Part shown: in pieces, positions 5,646 to 12,167 of the stretch
How positions within the stretch are numbered: the first letter of the stretch is position 1
How the letters are laid out: each line of letters begins with the position of its first letter
NCBI GenBank assembly: GCA_002440805.1
Contig: DJVD01000003.1
Location: 1 to 13,799 of the forward strand
DNA: 13,799 nt
Direction: 5' to 3'
Source of the DNA: Chloroflexi bacterium UBA6265
Lineage (GTDB): Bacteria > Chloroflexota > Chloroflexia > Thermomicrobiales > UBA6265
Notes under the pieces: generated by a model
The model's database searches: none
Told to the model about the DNA's origin: nothing
The model's input: the letters and a program-made list of their open reading frames with translations, nothing else
Translations under genes and position numbers: made by a program

Positions 5646-7061
5646 CTAGTACATTTCCAGGTAGCGATCGCGCTCCCACTGGGTCACGTGCAGGCGGAAG
5701 GCGTTCCATTCGGCGGTCTGGCCCTCGATCAGGCGCTCGCTGGTGTGCTCGCCCAGTGCCTCGCGCAGGACATCGTCTTTCTTGAACTCTTCCACAGCCT
5801 CACCGAGGGTGGCTGGCAGTGTCGGGATATTGCGTCGCTTCAGGTCCTCATCGGTGAAGTGGTAGAGATTCTCCTCCACCGGATCCTCGAGCGGCAACTC
5901 GTTGACAATGCCATCCATACCGGCGGCAAGCATGGCCGTGAAGGCGAGGTACGGGTTGCAGGCCGGATCCGGGCAGCGCAGCTCGATGCGGGTGGCGTTG
6001 ACATTGCCCGCGCGAATGGCCGGAACGCGGATCAGCGCGGAGCGGTTGGTGCGTGCCCAGGCAACGTACACCGGCGCTTCGTAGCCCGGCACAAGGCGGC
6101 GATAGCTGTTCACCAGCGGCGCAATCACCGCAGCAAGGCCGCGCGCATGCTTCAGCTGGCCGGCAATGAAATGCTTGGCAATTTTACTGAGGCCGTACGG
6201 ATCGTTCTCATCCACAAATGCATTCTTGCCCAGGGCGGCATCGAGGAAACCGAAACTCTGGTGCACGTGCATACCGGAACCGTTGATGCCCTCCATTGGC
6301 TTGGGCATGAAGGTGGCGTGCAGGCCGTGCTTTTGGGCAATGGCCTTGAGGATGTATTTGAAGGTCACAGCGCGATCAGCGGTGGGGATGGCCGGGCCGT
6401 ACTCGAAGTCGATTTCGTGCTGGCCAATCGCCACTTCGTGGTGGCTGGCTTCAACATCGATTCCCATTTCGATCAGCGCACTCACCATATCCTTGCGCAC
6501 GGTGCTGGCGAGGTCGGTGCTGAGATCGAAATAGCCGCCGCGGTCGTGTGGCAACGGGGCAATGCCGCCGGCAGCATCACGCTCGAACAGGAAGAACTCC
6601 AGCTCGGGGCCGGCATTGTAGGTGTAACCGAGATCGGAAAGCTTCTCGAGTTGCTTCAGCAGCAATCCGCGCGGATCGCCAGGGAATGGCTCGTTGTTCG
6701 GATTGTGCACCCAGCAGATAACGCGGGCGGTGGTGAACTCGCCACGCTCCCACGGGATGACGGCGTAGGTGGAAAGATCGGGCACGAGGAACATATCGGA
6801 TTCGGCGATGCGGGTGAACCCGGCGATGGACGAGCCATCGATCCACTGGCCACGCTCAACGATATCCGGGAAGAGCCTGGCCGGAATGGTCACGCTCTTC
6901 ACCATGCCCATGACATCGGTGAACTGGAGGTTGATGAACTCAACGCTCTCTTCCTCGATGCGGGCATAGATCTCTTCTGGTGTGGGCTCCTGGCCCAGGA
7001 GGCGCATGCGGGTGGCGTAGACTTCCGGGATTGCATCTTCGAACATGGCTGAGGGAACCAT
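5646..7061 (-). CDS. glnA: Glutamine synthetase type I (GSI-alpha-like)
   Basis: It makes glutamine from glutamate, ammonia and ATP in the cytoplasm and, with glutamate synthase, is the main route of ammonium assimilation. The 471 residues carry the full set of family motifs. They are FTDVMGMVKSV (47-57), DGSSIAGF (75-82), the metal-binding GPELEFF (151-157, E153 and E155), SHHEVAIGQHEIDF (206-219), NGSGMHVHQS (260-269), the flap PGYEAPV (E329), NRS (340-342), and RIELRCPDPACNPYL (359-373). The C-terminus (LPATLGEAVEEFKKD to WERDRYLEMY) resembles Bacillus-type GSI-alpha rather than adenylylated GSI-beta, although Y401 sits where GSI-beta has its AMP-tyrosine. The ATG at 7061 has AGGAG 5 nt upstream. 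A longer frame back to 7199 has no ribosome site and is not family-like. It is a single-gene unit with its own leader and a terminator shared with the convergent gene. Confidence 0.97.
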   Translation of the reverse strand: MVPSAMFEDAIPEVYATRMRLLGQEPTPEEIYARIEEESVEFINLQFTDVMGMVKSVTIPARLFPDIVERGQWIDGSSIAGFTRIAESDMFLVPDLSTYAVIPWERGEFTTARVICWVHNPNNEPFPGDPRGLLLKQLEKLSDLGYTYNAGPELEFFLFERDAAGGIAPLPHDRGGYFDLSTDLASTVRKDMVSALIEMGIDVEASHHEVAIGQHEIDFEYGPAIPTADRAVTFKYILKAIAQKHGLHATFMPKPMEGINGSGMHVHQSFGFLDAALGKNAFVDENDPYGLSKIAKHFIAGQLKHARGLAAVIAPLVNSYRRLVPGYEAPVYVAWARTNRSALIRVPAIRAGNVNATRIELRCPDPACNPYLAFTAMLAAGMDGIVNELPLEDPVEENLYHFTDEDLKRRNIPTLPATLGEAVEEFKKDDVLREALGEHTSERLIEGQTAEWNAFRLHVTQWERDRYLEMY

Positions 7062-7120
7062 CGCTACTCCTGTTTCTGTTGAGTGCAGCCCGGCTGTCGA
7101 TGATTGCCGGGCAAAACAAA

Positions 7121-7138
7121 TCACAGTACGAAGTGTGA
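7121..7138. promoter_or_regulatory. Inverted repeat TCACA-N8-TGTGA in the glnA leader
   Basis: TCACA (7121-7125) and TGTGA (7134-7138) form a perfect 5-bp inverted repeat, 60-77 nt upstream of the glnA start. This is a plausible site for a dimeric regulator. Further TGTGA and GTGCA copies lie upstream. It does not match a complete TnrA/GlnR box (TGTNA-N7-TNACA), so I do not name the regulator. Confidence 0.3.
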
Positions 7139-7161
7139 TGGGCAGTAGCGAGGGTTCCAAT

Positions 7162-7228
7162 GTGCAGGCTGGTGAGATTCGCTGTGAAAAACTGTGCATG
7201 TTGCACTACAGCATGATCGGTTTGTGCA
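7162..7228. promoter_or_regulatory. Phased GTGCA boxes upstream of glnA
   Basis: GTGCA occurs at 7162, 7194 and 7224, i.e. at 32- and 30-nt steps, close to three helical turns. The middle copy is part of a tight inverted repeat GTGCA-TGT-TGCAC (7194-7206). The array lies about 100-167 nt upstream of the glnA start. The same-face spacing suggests cooperative regulator binding, but with 5-bp words chance cannot be excluded. Confidence 0.3.
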
Positions 7229-7284
7229 GTGCGCCCGAAAACCCTTGGGCAGAACCACCGGCAGCCGGTGCATCCTGCATGTTC

Positions 7285-7303
7285 AGGGCCCAACGGGGGC
7301 CCT
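7285..7303 (-). terminator. Hairpin downstream of the DUF899 pair
   Basis: AGGGCCC (7285-7291), loop AACGG, GGGCCCT (7297-7303), starting 14 nt after the stop of the second DUF899 gene on the minus strand. There is no clear U-tract, so it may only be a stabilising or inefficient terminator. A second near-perfect palindrome (CACCGGC-A-GCCGGTG) lies just beyond at 7256-7270. Confidence 0.45.
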
Positions 7304-7317
7304 CATTGGTCAATTCA

Positions 7318-7986
7318 TCACATGGCGTTGAAAGGTTGTGGCCACCCGTCGGGCGAATCCTCGCCTTTTTCCTGCATACCATAGGGTGTCATGCGGAGCA
7401 TGCCATTCACCGGCATGGTGAACTCCACTGCGAAATCGTTGGTCTTGAACGCGCGGTAGATGGTGTTATCGTCGCCGCGAAAGAACACGCTTACGCCGGG
7501 GAAATCACCAAAATCGTTGTTGATCACGCCCATCTCTTCGCTGAAGGCAGTAGGTGCCGAATACCAGGGGGTCGGGATACCCTTCTCCTCCTTCCAGGCC
7601 TTCAGCTTTTCGTAGGGTGCCCGGCTGGTGAGAATATAGCGGGTGTCGCGATCGCCAAGTTGAAGATTGATGCCCGCCCCCTGCTGGAGGGCGTAATTGG
7701 TGCAATGTGGGCATGCTTGCGGCCAGTCCGGGGCAAACATGAAGTGGTACACCACCAGTTGCCTGGCGCCCTGGAAAAGATCGGCGAACGATTGCTCACC
7801 ATCTTCGCCAACAAAGGTGTACTCGCCTTCCACAGGCGTCATCGGCAAGCGACGGCGAGCCGCCGCTACTGCCAGAACCTGCTCTTTCAGGGCATCTTCT
7901 GCCTGCTTTTCTGCCTGGAGGGCAGCATTCCACGCTTTGCGATCGACAATCGGTGGCATTGGAATCGATGTGTGTTTGGCAGTCAT
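7318..7986 (-). CDS. DUF899 family thioredoxin-fold protein (second of a tandem pair)
   Basis: The 222-residue protein matches the DUF899 pattern. An N-terminal helix containing AAARRRLPMTPV (41-52) is followed by a YTF-x-G-x-DG strand, then RQLVVYHFMFAPDW (75-88). The CXXC site is CPHC (92-95), followed by RDTRYILTSRAPYEKL, PTPWYS and a C-terminal LRMTPYGMQ...DGWPQPF. The family is thioredoxin/peroxiredoxin-like and mostly uncharacterised; thiol redox chemistry in the cytoplasm is the likely role, since I see no signal peptide. ATG 7986 was chosen because AGGAG lies 8 nt upstream and because it gives exact register with the paralogue; a longer frame to 8058 overlaps the upstream gene. The upstream paralogue ends 22 nt before this start, so they are co-transcribed. 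Confidence 0.88.
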   Translation of the reverse strand: MTAKHTSIPMPPIVDRKAWNAALQAEKQAEDALKEQVLAVAAARRRLPMTPVEGEYTFVGEDGEQSFADLFQGARQLVVYHFMFAPDWPQACPHCTNYALQQGAGINLQLGDRDTRYILTSRAPYEKLKAWKEEKGIPTPWYSAPTAFSEEMGVINNDFGDFPGVSVFFRGDDNTIYRAFKTNDFAVEFTMPVNGMLRMTPYGMQEKGEDSPDGWPQPFNAM

Positions 7987-8008
7987 TATCGTGCTCCTCA
8001 CGTTCTCG

Positions 8009-8674
8009 CTAATACTGTTCGTCGAACGATTGTGGCCAGCCGTGCGGGGAATCGTCACCGTTCACCTGCATGCCGTACGGCGTCAGGTGGAGGATCAAAT
8101 CGCCCGTAACCGGGGGCTCACCGGATGAACCTGGACGATACGCGCGATAGATGGCGGTATCGTCACGAAAGAACGTGGTGAACCCTGGCACGTCGCCAAA
8201 GCTATTGTTCACCGCTTCCATTTCCTCGCTGAAGGCCGTGGAGCATGAATACCAGGGTGTTTGGATGCCGTTGCTGGCTGCGTGCTTGGCCAGCTTGCTG
8301 TATGGGGCGCGGCTAACAAGTACGAACCGGGTATCTCGCTCTCCAATATATGCGTCAAACGTGCTGCCGAGTTCATTCATATACCGCGTGCACGATGGAC
8401 AACCGTGGTCCCAGTCGGGCCCGAACATGAAATGGTACGCCACCAGTTGTCGCTTGCCGTCAAATACATCGGCAAACGCCACGTCGCCATCGGAACCGGT
8501 AAACGTGTAATTGCCTTGCACCGGCGTCATCGGCAGCCGACGCCGGGCCGCAGCTACCTTTTTCGACTGTTCGGCCAGATCATTCTCCAGGTGGTGTTGC
8601 TCGGCCAGCGCCTGGTGCCACACTGAATGTTCCACCACGGGTGGCATGGCCGTTCCGGTGTTTTCCCCACTCAT
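8009..8674 (-). CDS. DUF899 family thioredoxin-fold protein (first of a tandem pair)
   Basis: The 221-residue protein is colinear with the downstream DUF899 gene: KVAAARRRLPMTPV (39-52), RQLVAYHFMFGPDW (75-88), CPSC at 92-95, then RDTRFVLVSRAPYSKL, TPWYS and LTPYGMQ. CPSC is the usual DUF899 redox motif, so this copy looks the more canonical. A cytoplasmic thiol reductase or peroxidase-like role is inferred from the fold; the family has no firm biochemical assignment that I know of. ATG 8674 has AGGAG 8 nt upstream and matches the start of its paralogue. An extended frame to ATG 8773 adds 33 residues without family similarity. It heads a two-gene unit. The leader upstream holds an 8-bp inverted repeat. 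Confidence 0.9.
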   Translation of the reverse strand: MSGENTGTAMPPVVEHSVWHQALAEQHHLENDLAEQSKKVAAARRRLPMTPVQGNYTFTGSDGDVAFADVFDGKRQLVAYHFMFGPDWDHGCPSCTRYMNELGSTFDAYIGERDTRFVLVSRAPYSKLAKHAASNGIQTPWYSCSTAFSEEMEAVNNSFGDVPGFTTFFRDDTAIYRAYRPGSSGEPPVTGDLILHLTPYGMQVNGDDSPHGWPQSFDEQY

Positions 8675-8719
8675 GCTGTCACTCCTGATGGTTCCACTCG
8701 CCGTCGCGTGTTTCGCTGC

Positions 8720-8772
8720 TGGCAATTTCACTCTATCTTGTGACCGGGTTACCGGCTTCTCAATAATTGCCA
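8720..8772. promoter_or_regulatory. Long-spaced 8-bp inverted repeat upstream of the DUF899 pair
   Basis: TGGCAATT (8720-8727) and AATTGCCA (8765-8772) are perfect inverted copies separated by 37 nt, 46-98 nt upstream of the chosen DUF899 start. Between them lies CCGG-GTTA-CCGG. The rest of the 288-nt gap (8675-8962) holds no gene I can support. The arrangement suits paired operator half-sites or a structured leader. I found no convincing -35/-10 pair. Confidence 0.35.
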
Positions 8773-8903
8773 TTCAAACTTCCCGGGAGCATACCGATGG
8801 TTGCCCGCTTGCGCGGGTTTGGCCTTCCCCTTCTCCAGGAATGTGAAGGCAACAGCGTCTGCAAACATCCGGCGAACAGGCAGCGTAAATGGAGAAAACG
8901 GCA

Positions 8904-8931
8904 GTGGCCCCCGGTTTGCACCGGGGGCCAC
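8904..8931 (-). terminator. Strong hairpin terminator after the substrate-binding protein gene
   Basis: GTGGCCCCCGGT (8904-8915), loop TTGC, ACCGGGGGCCAC (8920-8931): a perfect 12-bp, GC-rich stem. It is 31 nt past the stop of the binding-protein gene on the minus strand. On that strand it is followed by TGCCGTTTTCTCC, which includes a TTTT run a few bases beyond the stem. It probably ends the whole importer operon. Confidence 0.8.
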
Positions 8932-8962
8932 GAGCCTGATGATACCTGGGTGAACCGGGAGC

Positions 8963-10843
8963 CTAGACGGCTTCCATGATTCCCTGGAACAGCATCATGG
9001 CCGGGATGTTATCAGCGTAGAAGCTCTGCTTCAGCAGCGGATCATCATCGGCCGGCCAGGCAACAACACGTACGCCTTCCAGCGCGCAGTTGTTACCGAA
9101 GCGTTCCCACAAAGGAATGGCTGGCAACAGCTCGTTGTAGACCTGCGCCATGATGGCGACCTTGGACTTCTGCGCATCGAGGCTCATGCCTTCGGCGGAT
9201 TCCACCACCATGGCCTCGAGATCGACATCGCCCGCAATTTCGCTGGTGGTCTGCAGCGGGAACTGCGTACCGGTGCCGCCGTTGTTGACGGCCAGCGTGT
9301 TGTGGGTGAAGAACGCGGTGCTGAACGAGAAGTGCGGGTGCGGATTGGTGGAGTTACCCCAACCGCGAACCGCAAAGTCGAATGCACCCTGATCGACATC
9401 AATCGGCTGCTGGGTGAAGGTGATCGCGCGCGGATCAATCACGAAGCCGAAATCGGTGAGCTGCTCGGCCAGGTCCTGGCCAGCGGCGCTCCAGTCGGCG
9501 AACTCGGCCGGGAAGCTGAGTTCGTAGGCGGCTTCGGATCCATCTGGCTTCATCCACACATCGCCGTCCTTGCTCCAGCCAAGCTCTTCAAGCATGGTGG
9601 CGGCGGCTTCAGGATCGTACGCGTATGAATTGAGGCCAGCGGCTTCATCTTCAGTGAGCCACTGCGTTACGAGGCTATCGGCGAAGCCTGCCATGTACTG
9701 AGCCGGCACACCGGAATCGCCGAGGGCGATGGTGCCGTTTTGCTCACGGTTGATGGCATGGGCCAGCGCCTGGCGCGCCTTGGCATCCTGGAACTCGGTG
9801 AGCTTGCCGTAGTTGAACAGCAGGCCCGGGCCGGAGTATGTGGGCGGACGCAGCACGCGAATGCCAGATTCCATCATCTGGTTCTCAGTGGCAACCGAGA
9901 AGCCATGGGTGGCGTAATCGATTTCCTTGCTGAGGACCACGGCGGTGATGGTATCGGTTTCGCCATTGAAGTTGATGATGCGATCGAACGGAACCTGATC
10001 GGCCCAGTAGCTGGCATCATTCTTCACCAGGGTCATCTGGGCATTGGTGATGCTGGCTTCGTCGATCATGTACGGGCCGCTGTTGGCCGGGAGGCTCTCG
10101 GGGCGGAACTGATTGAACTGATCCAGCAATTGCTTGCCTTCTGGATCGTCAATGGTCTTGCCGGCGCCGAACACATCGCGCGCCTGCTGGGCCCATTCAC
10201 CATAGGTGGAACTGGGAACTGGCACCATACCGCGGATCACGTAGCGCTCGACAACGGTGGAAGGAACGCTCATGTGGACGCTGAAGGTGAGGTCATCAAC
10301 AACCTGGGCGTCATCCACATAGCGCCACACGGTGTTGCTCATGATGCGGTAGCACCACATGGTGTCAACCACGTCCTGCGCGGTGATGGGGCTGCCATCG
10401 CTCCAGGTGAGGCCTTCGCGGATGTGAACGATAAGGGTATCGGCATCTTCCGGGGCGGTTGTCAGCGGGGCAAGGCCCTCGCCTTCGGCAACCGGGGACG
10501 CAGCCGGGGTACCGGTGCCACCACCAGCAACAAATTCCCAACCGGAGGCAACCAGCGGCAGCCAGGTGTTGGATTCCCAGAAGTACATGCCCAACGGCAC
10601 ATTGATGATTTCACCGTAGATGGTTGCCGGGGGAGGAAGAATAGCGTTGGTCACAAAGCTGTTGAAGTGACCACCGGCTCCCGGATCGGTGTATGGATAG
10701 GCGCCGTGGAACTCTTTTCCACCATCCTGCGCCATTACTACCTTGCCAAGCCCACCCGGCAGCGCACCACCGGTAAGCATGGCAGCCGCCATACCGGCAC
10801 CTGCTGTGCCAAGAAAGCGACGACGATTCATCGAAGCAGCCAT
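8963..10843 (-). CDS. Peptide/oligopeptide ABC transporter substrate-binding protein (SBP family 5)
   Basis: The 626-residue protein begins with a twin-arginine signal (MNRRRFLGTAGAG, then a hydrophobic Ala/Met/Gly stretch), so it is probably exported folded by Tat. SBP_bac_5 features are PLVASGWEF, IVHIREGLTWSDGSPITAQDVV (139-160), a SGPYMIDEA segment, and ARQALAHAINRE. In the first lobe hairpin a low-complexity insert (GGGTGTPAASPVAEGEG, about 107-123) interrupts the usual strand pair. I see no lipobox cysteine, so membrane retention may depend on the uncleaved signal or on partners. It should capture peptides, or another family-5 ligand such as nickel chelates or oligosaccharides, and deliver them to the permease encoded upstream. 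ATG 10843 has AAAGGA 9 nt upstream. It follows the second ATPase gene after 240 nt containing a candidate promoter, which would allow extra expression of the binding protein. Confidence 0.93.
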   Translation of the reverse strand: MAASMNRRRFLGTAGAGMAAAMLTGGALPGGLGKVVMAQDGGKEFHGAYPYTDPGAGGHFNSFVTNAILPPPATIYGEIINVPLGMYFWESNTWLPLVASGWEFVAGGGTGTPAASPVAEGEGLAPLTTAPEDADTLIVHIREGLTWSDGSPITAQDVVDTMWCYRIMSNTVWRYVDDAQVVDDLTFSVHMSVPSTVVERYVIRGMVPVPSSTYGEWAQQARDVFGAGKTIDDPEGKQLLDQFNQFRPESLPANSGPYMIDEASITNAQMTLVKNDASYWADQVPFDRIINFNGETDTITAVVLSKEIDYATHGFSVATENQMMESGIRVLRPPTYSGPGLLFNYGKLTEFQDAKARQALAHAINREQNGTIALGDSGVPAQYMAGFADSLVTQWLTEDEAAGLNSYAYDPEAAATMLEELGWSKDGDVWMKPDGSEAAYELSFPAEFADWSAAGQDLAEQLTDFGFVIDPRAITFTQQPIDVDQGAFDFAVRGWGNSTNPHPHFSFSTAFFTHNTLAVNNGGTGTQFPLQTTSEIAGDVDLEAMVVESAEGMSLDAQKSKVAIMAQVYNELLPAIPLWERFGNNCALEGVRVVAWPADDDPLLKQSFYADNIPAMMLFQGIMEAV

Positions 10844-11023
10844 GTTCCTCTATCCTTTCTCAGATGCCAGACGGTCCGGCACCATATCGAATGCGTTATC
10901 GCCACATTGTTGCTGCGTAAACCTGCTCGCCAACACCGAGCCGAACATCTCATGGATGCTCGAATTGCTCATTTTCTGCTGACTGCGTAGTACCTCACGC
11001 CTTCAACCTCATGCAGAAACAAC

Positions 11024-11059
11024 CATGATAATCATGCAGCCATTACGCGGGTTTTGCAA
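11024..11059 (-). promoter_or_regulatory. Candidate promoter and overlapping palindrome before the binding-protein gene
   Basis: On the minus strand TTGCAA (11059-11054) and CATGAT (11036-11031) are 17 nt apart, each matching 4 of 6 sigma-70 consensus bases. The -10 box is one arm of a perfect palindrome, CATGAT-A-ATCATG (11024-11036). A regulator bound there would block the promoter. There is no good terminator after the ATPase gene, so this may be an internal promoter within a read-through operon. Confidence 0.35.
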
Positions 11060-11083
11060 GAACACTGCGCGCTGTACACAGTA

Positions 11084-12163
11084 TCACTTCCGCATTAGCT
11101 CGTTGGCGAGTTGGTCAGTTACCTCAAGGTCACGCGGGTTTCCGCCGCGTTCCACAATGGCCTGCACTACGTGGCAGGCAACTTCCCGATCCTCGGCCAC
11201 GCGCACCAGAGGTGGCATCTTCACATCACATAATCCCTGCACCCAATACGGGCAGCGGGGATGGAACACGCAGCCATCCGGCAATTCCGTGAGCTGGGGA
11301 ATATCGAGGCTGCGCAGCTGCAGTTTTTCCTTCGAGCGGGTGAGATCGGGATCGGCTTCCGGGATTGCCGCTGCCAGCGCCCGGGTATACGGATGCATGC
11401 TGCGGCCAATAACACCCGGCGTGCGGCCGTATTCCACCACCTTGCCCACGTACATCACGCCGATGTTGCCTTCCCAGGCGAAGTACTTCACCACGGAAAG
11501 ATCGTGGGTGATGAACAGGAAGGTGACGCCAAGCTCGTTGCGCAGCTTCAACATGGTGTTGAGCAGGCTGACGCGGATACTCACATCCACCATACTCACG
11601 CTCTCGTCAGCCACAATTACGCGAGGATTCAGCGTCATTGCCCGGGCGATGGAAATGCGTTGTCGCTGACCACCGGAGAGCTGATGCGGGTACTTGTCGA
11701 TGAAATTCTCTACCGGGCGGCAATCGACCAACTCCAGCAGTTCCGATGCCCGCTTGGTAGCCTCGGCGCGATTCCGGCAGATCTTGTGCTTCAACAGCGG
11801 CGCCCGCAACATGTCACCCACCGTATGGATGGGATTCAGCGAGGCGTAGGGATCCTGGTGGATGATCTGCACGGCGCGGCGATACTCGCCGAACTCCTTT
11901 TTGGACATCTCGTAAATGTCCTTGCCCTCAAAGTACACCTTGCCCCTGGTGGGCTTGAGCAAGCCGGCGGCCATGCGGGCCACGGTGGTTTTGCCGGATC
12001 CACTCTCGCCGACGAGGCAGAGGATATCGCCCTTGTACAGATCGAAGCTGACATTATCGACAGCGGTGATATCGCCATTACGCGACGCGAAATCGCGGCG
12101 GAGATGATCCAGCCGCATGATGGGTTCACCACGATCGATGGTGGCATCCGTTTCCGGTTGCAC
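11084..12163 (-). CDS. Oligopeptide/dipeptide ABC transporter ATPase, OppF/DppF-like
   Basis: One of two cytoplasmic ATPases that power the importer. The 359 residues show Walker A GESGSGKT (52-59), Q-loop QDPYASLNP (from Q103), signature LSGGQ (162-166), Walker B VIVADE (182-187) and H-loop ITHD. The C-terminal oligo_HPN extension contains CVFHPRCPYWVQGLC, the cysteine-rich region typical of OppD/OppF. After Walker B the usual DEPVSALD D-loop reads DESVSMVD. The catalytic Glu and the D-loop Asp are kept. GTG 12163 was chosen because AGGA lies 7 nt upstream and the codon follows the previous gene's TAG by 4 nt. A TTG at 12181 overlapping that gene, or ATG 12118, are alternatives. It forms a tight unit with the OppD-like gene upstream. 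Confidence 0.93.
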   Translation of the reverse strand: MQPETDATIDRGEPIMRLDHLRRDFASRNGDITAVDNVSFDLYKGDILCLVGESGSGKTTVARMAAGLLKPTRGKVYFEGKDIYEMSKKEFGEYRRAVQIIHQDPYASLNPIHTVGDMLRAPLLKHKICRNRAEATKRASELLELVDCRPVENFIDKYPHQLSGGQRQRISIARAMTLNPRVIVADESVSMVDVSIRVSLLNTMLKLRNELGVTFLFITHDLSVVKYFAWEGNIGVMYVGKVVEYGRTPGVIGRSMHPYTRALAAAIPEADPDLTRSKEKLQLRSLDIPQLTELPDGCVFHPRCPYWVQGLCDVKMPPLVRVAEDREVACHVVQAIVERGGNPRDLEVTDQLANELMRK

Positions 12164-12167
12164 GGTT

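Noticed and set aside
5688..7052. Open plus-strand frame of 454 codons antisense to glnA
   Set aside because: It mirrors the full length of a highly conserved glutamine synthetase, has no ribosome site or recognisable motif, and is the usual effect of high-GC codon use on the opposite strand.
7062..7199. N-terminal extension of glutamine synthetase to 7199
   Set aside because: The extra 46 residues do not resemble the family, and AGGAG sits correctly before the ATG at 7061.
8675..8773. N-terminal extension of the first DUF899 protein to ATG 8773
   Set aside because: The chosen ATG at 8674 has a proper AGGAG and aligns residue for residue with the paralogue; the extension covers the inverted-repeat leader.
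8804..8817. Plus-strand hairpin CCCGC-TTGC-GCGGG followed by TTT
   Set aside because: Only 5 bp of stem and no plus-strand gene upstream to terminate; likely chance.
8767..8979. Small plus-strand gene (70 codons) in the gap before the importer
   Set aside because: No ribosome site, no domain, and it runs through the strong hairpin at 8904-8931 into the opposing gene.
9740..10990. Open plus-strand frame of 416 codons antisense to the binding-protein gene
   Set aside because: His/Gly/Ala-rich without domains; the minus-strand protein has clear SBP motifs and a good start.
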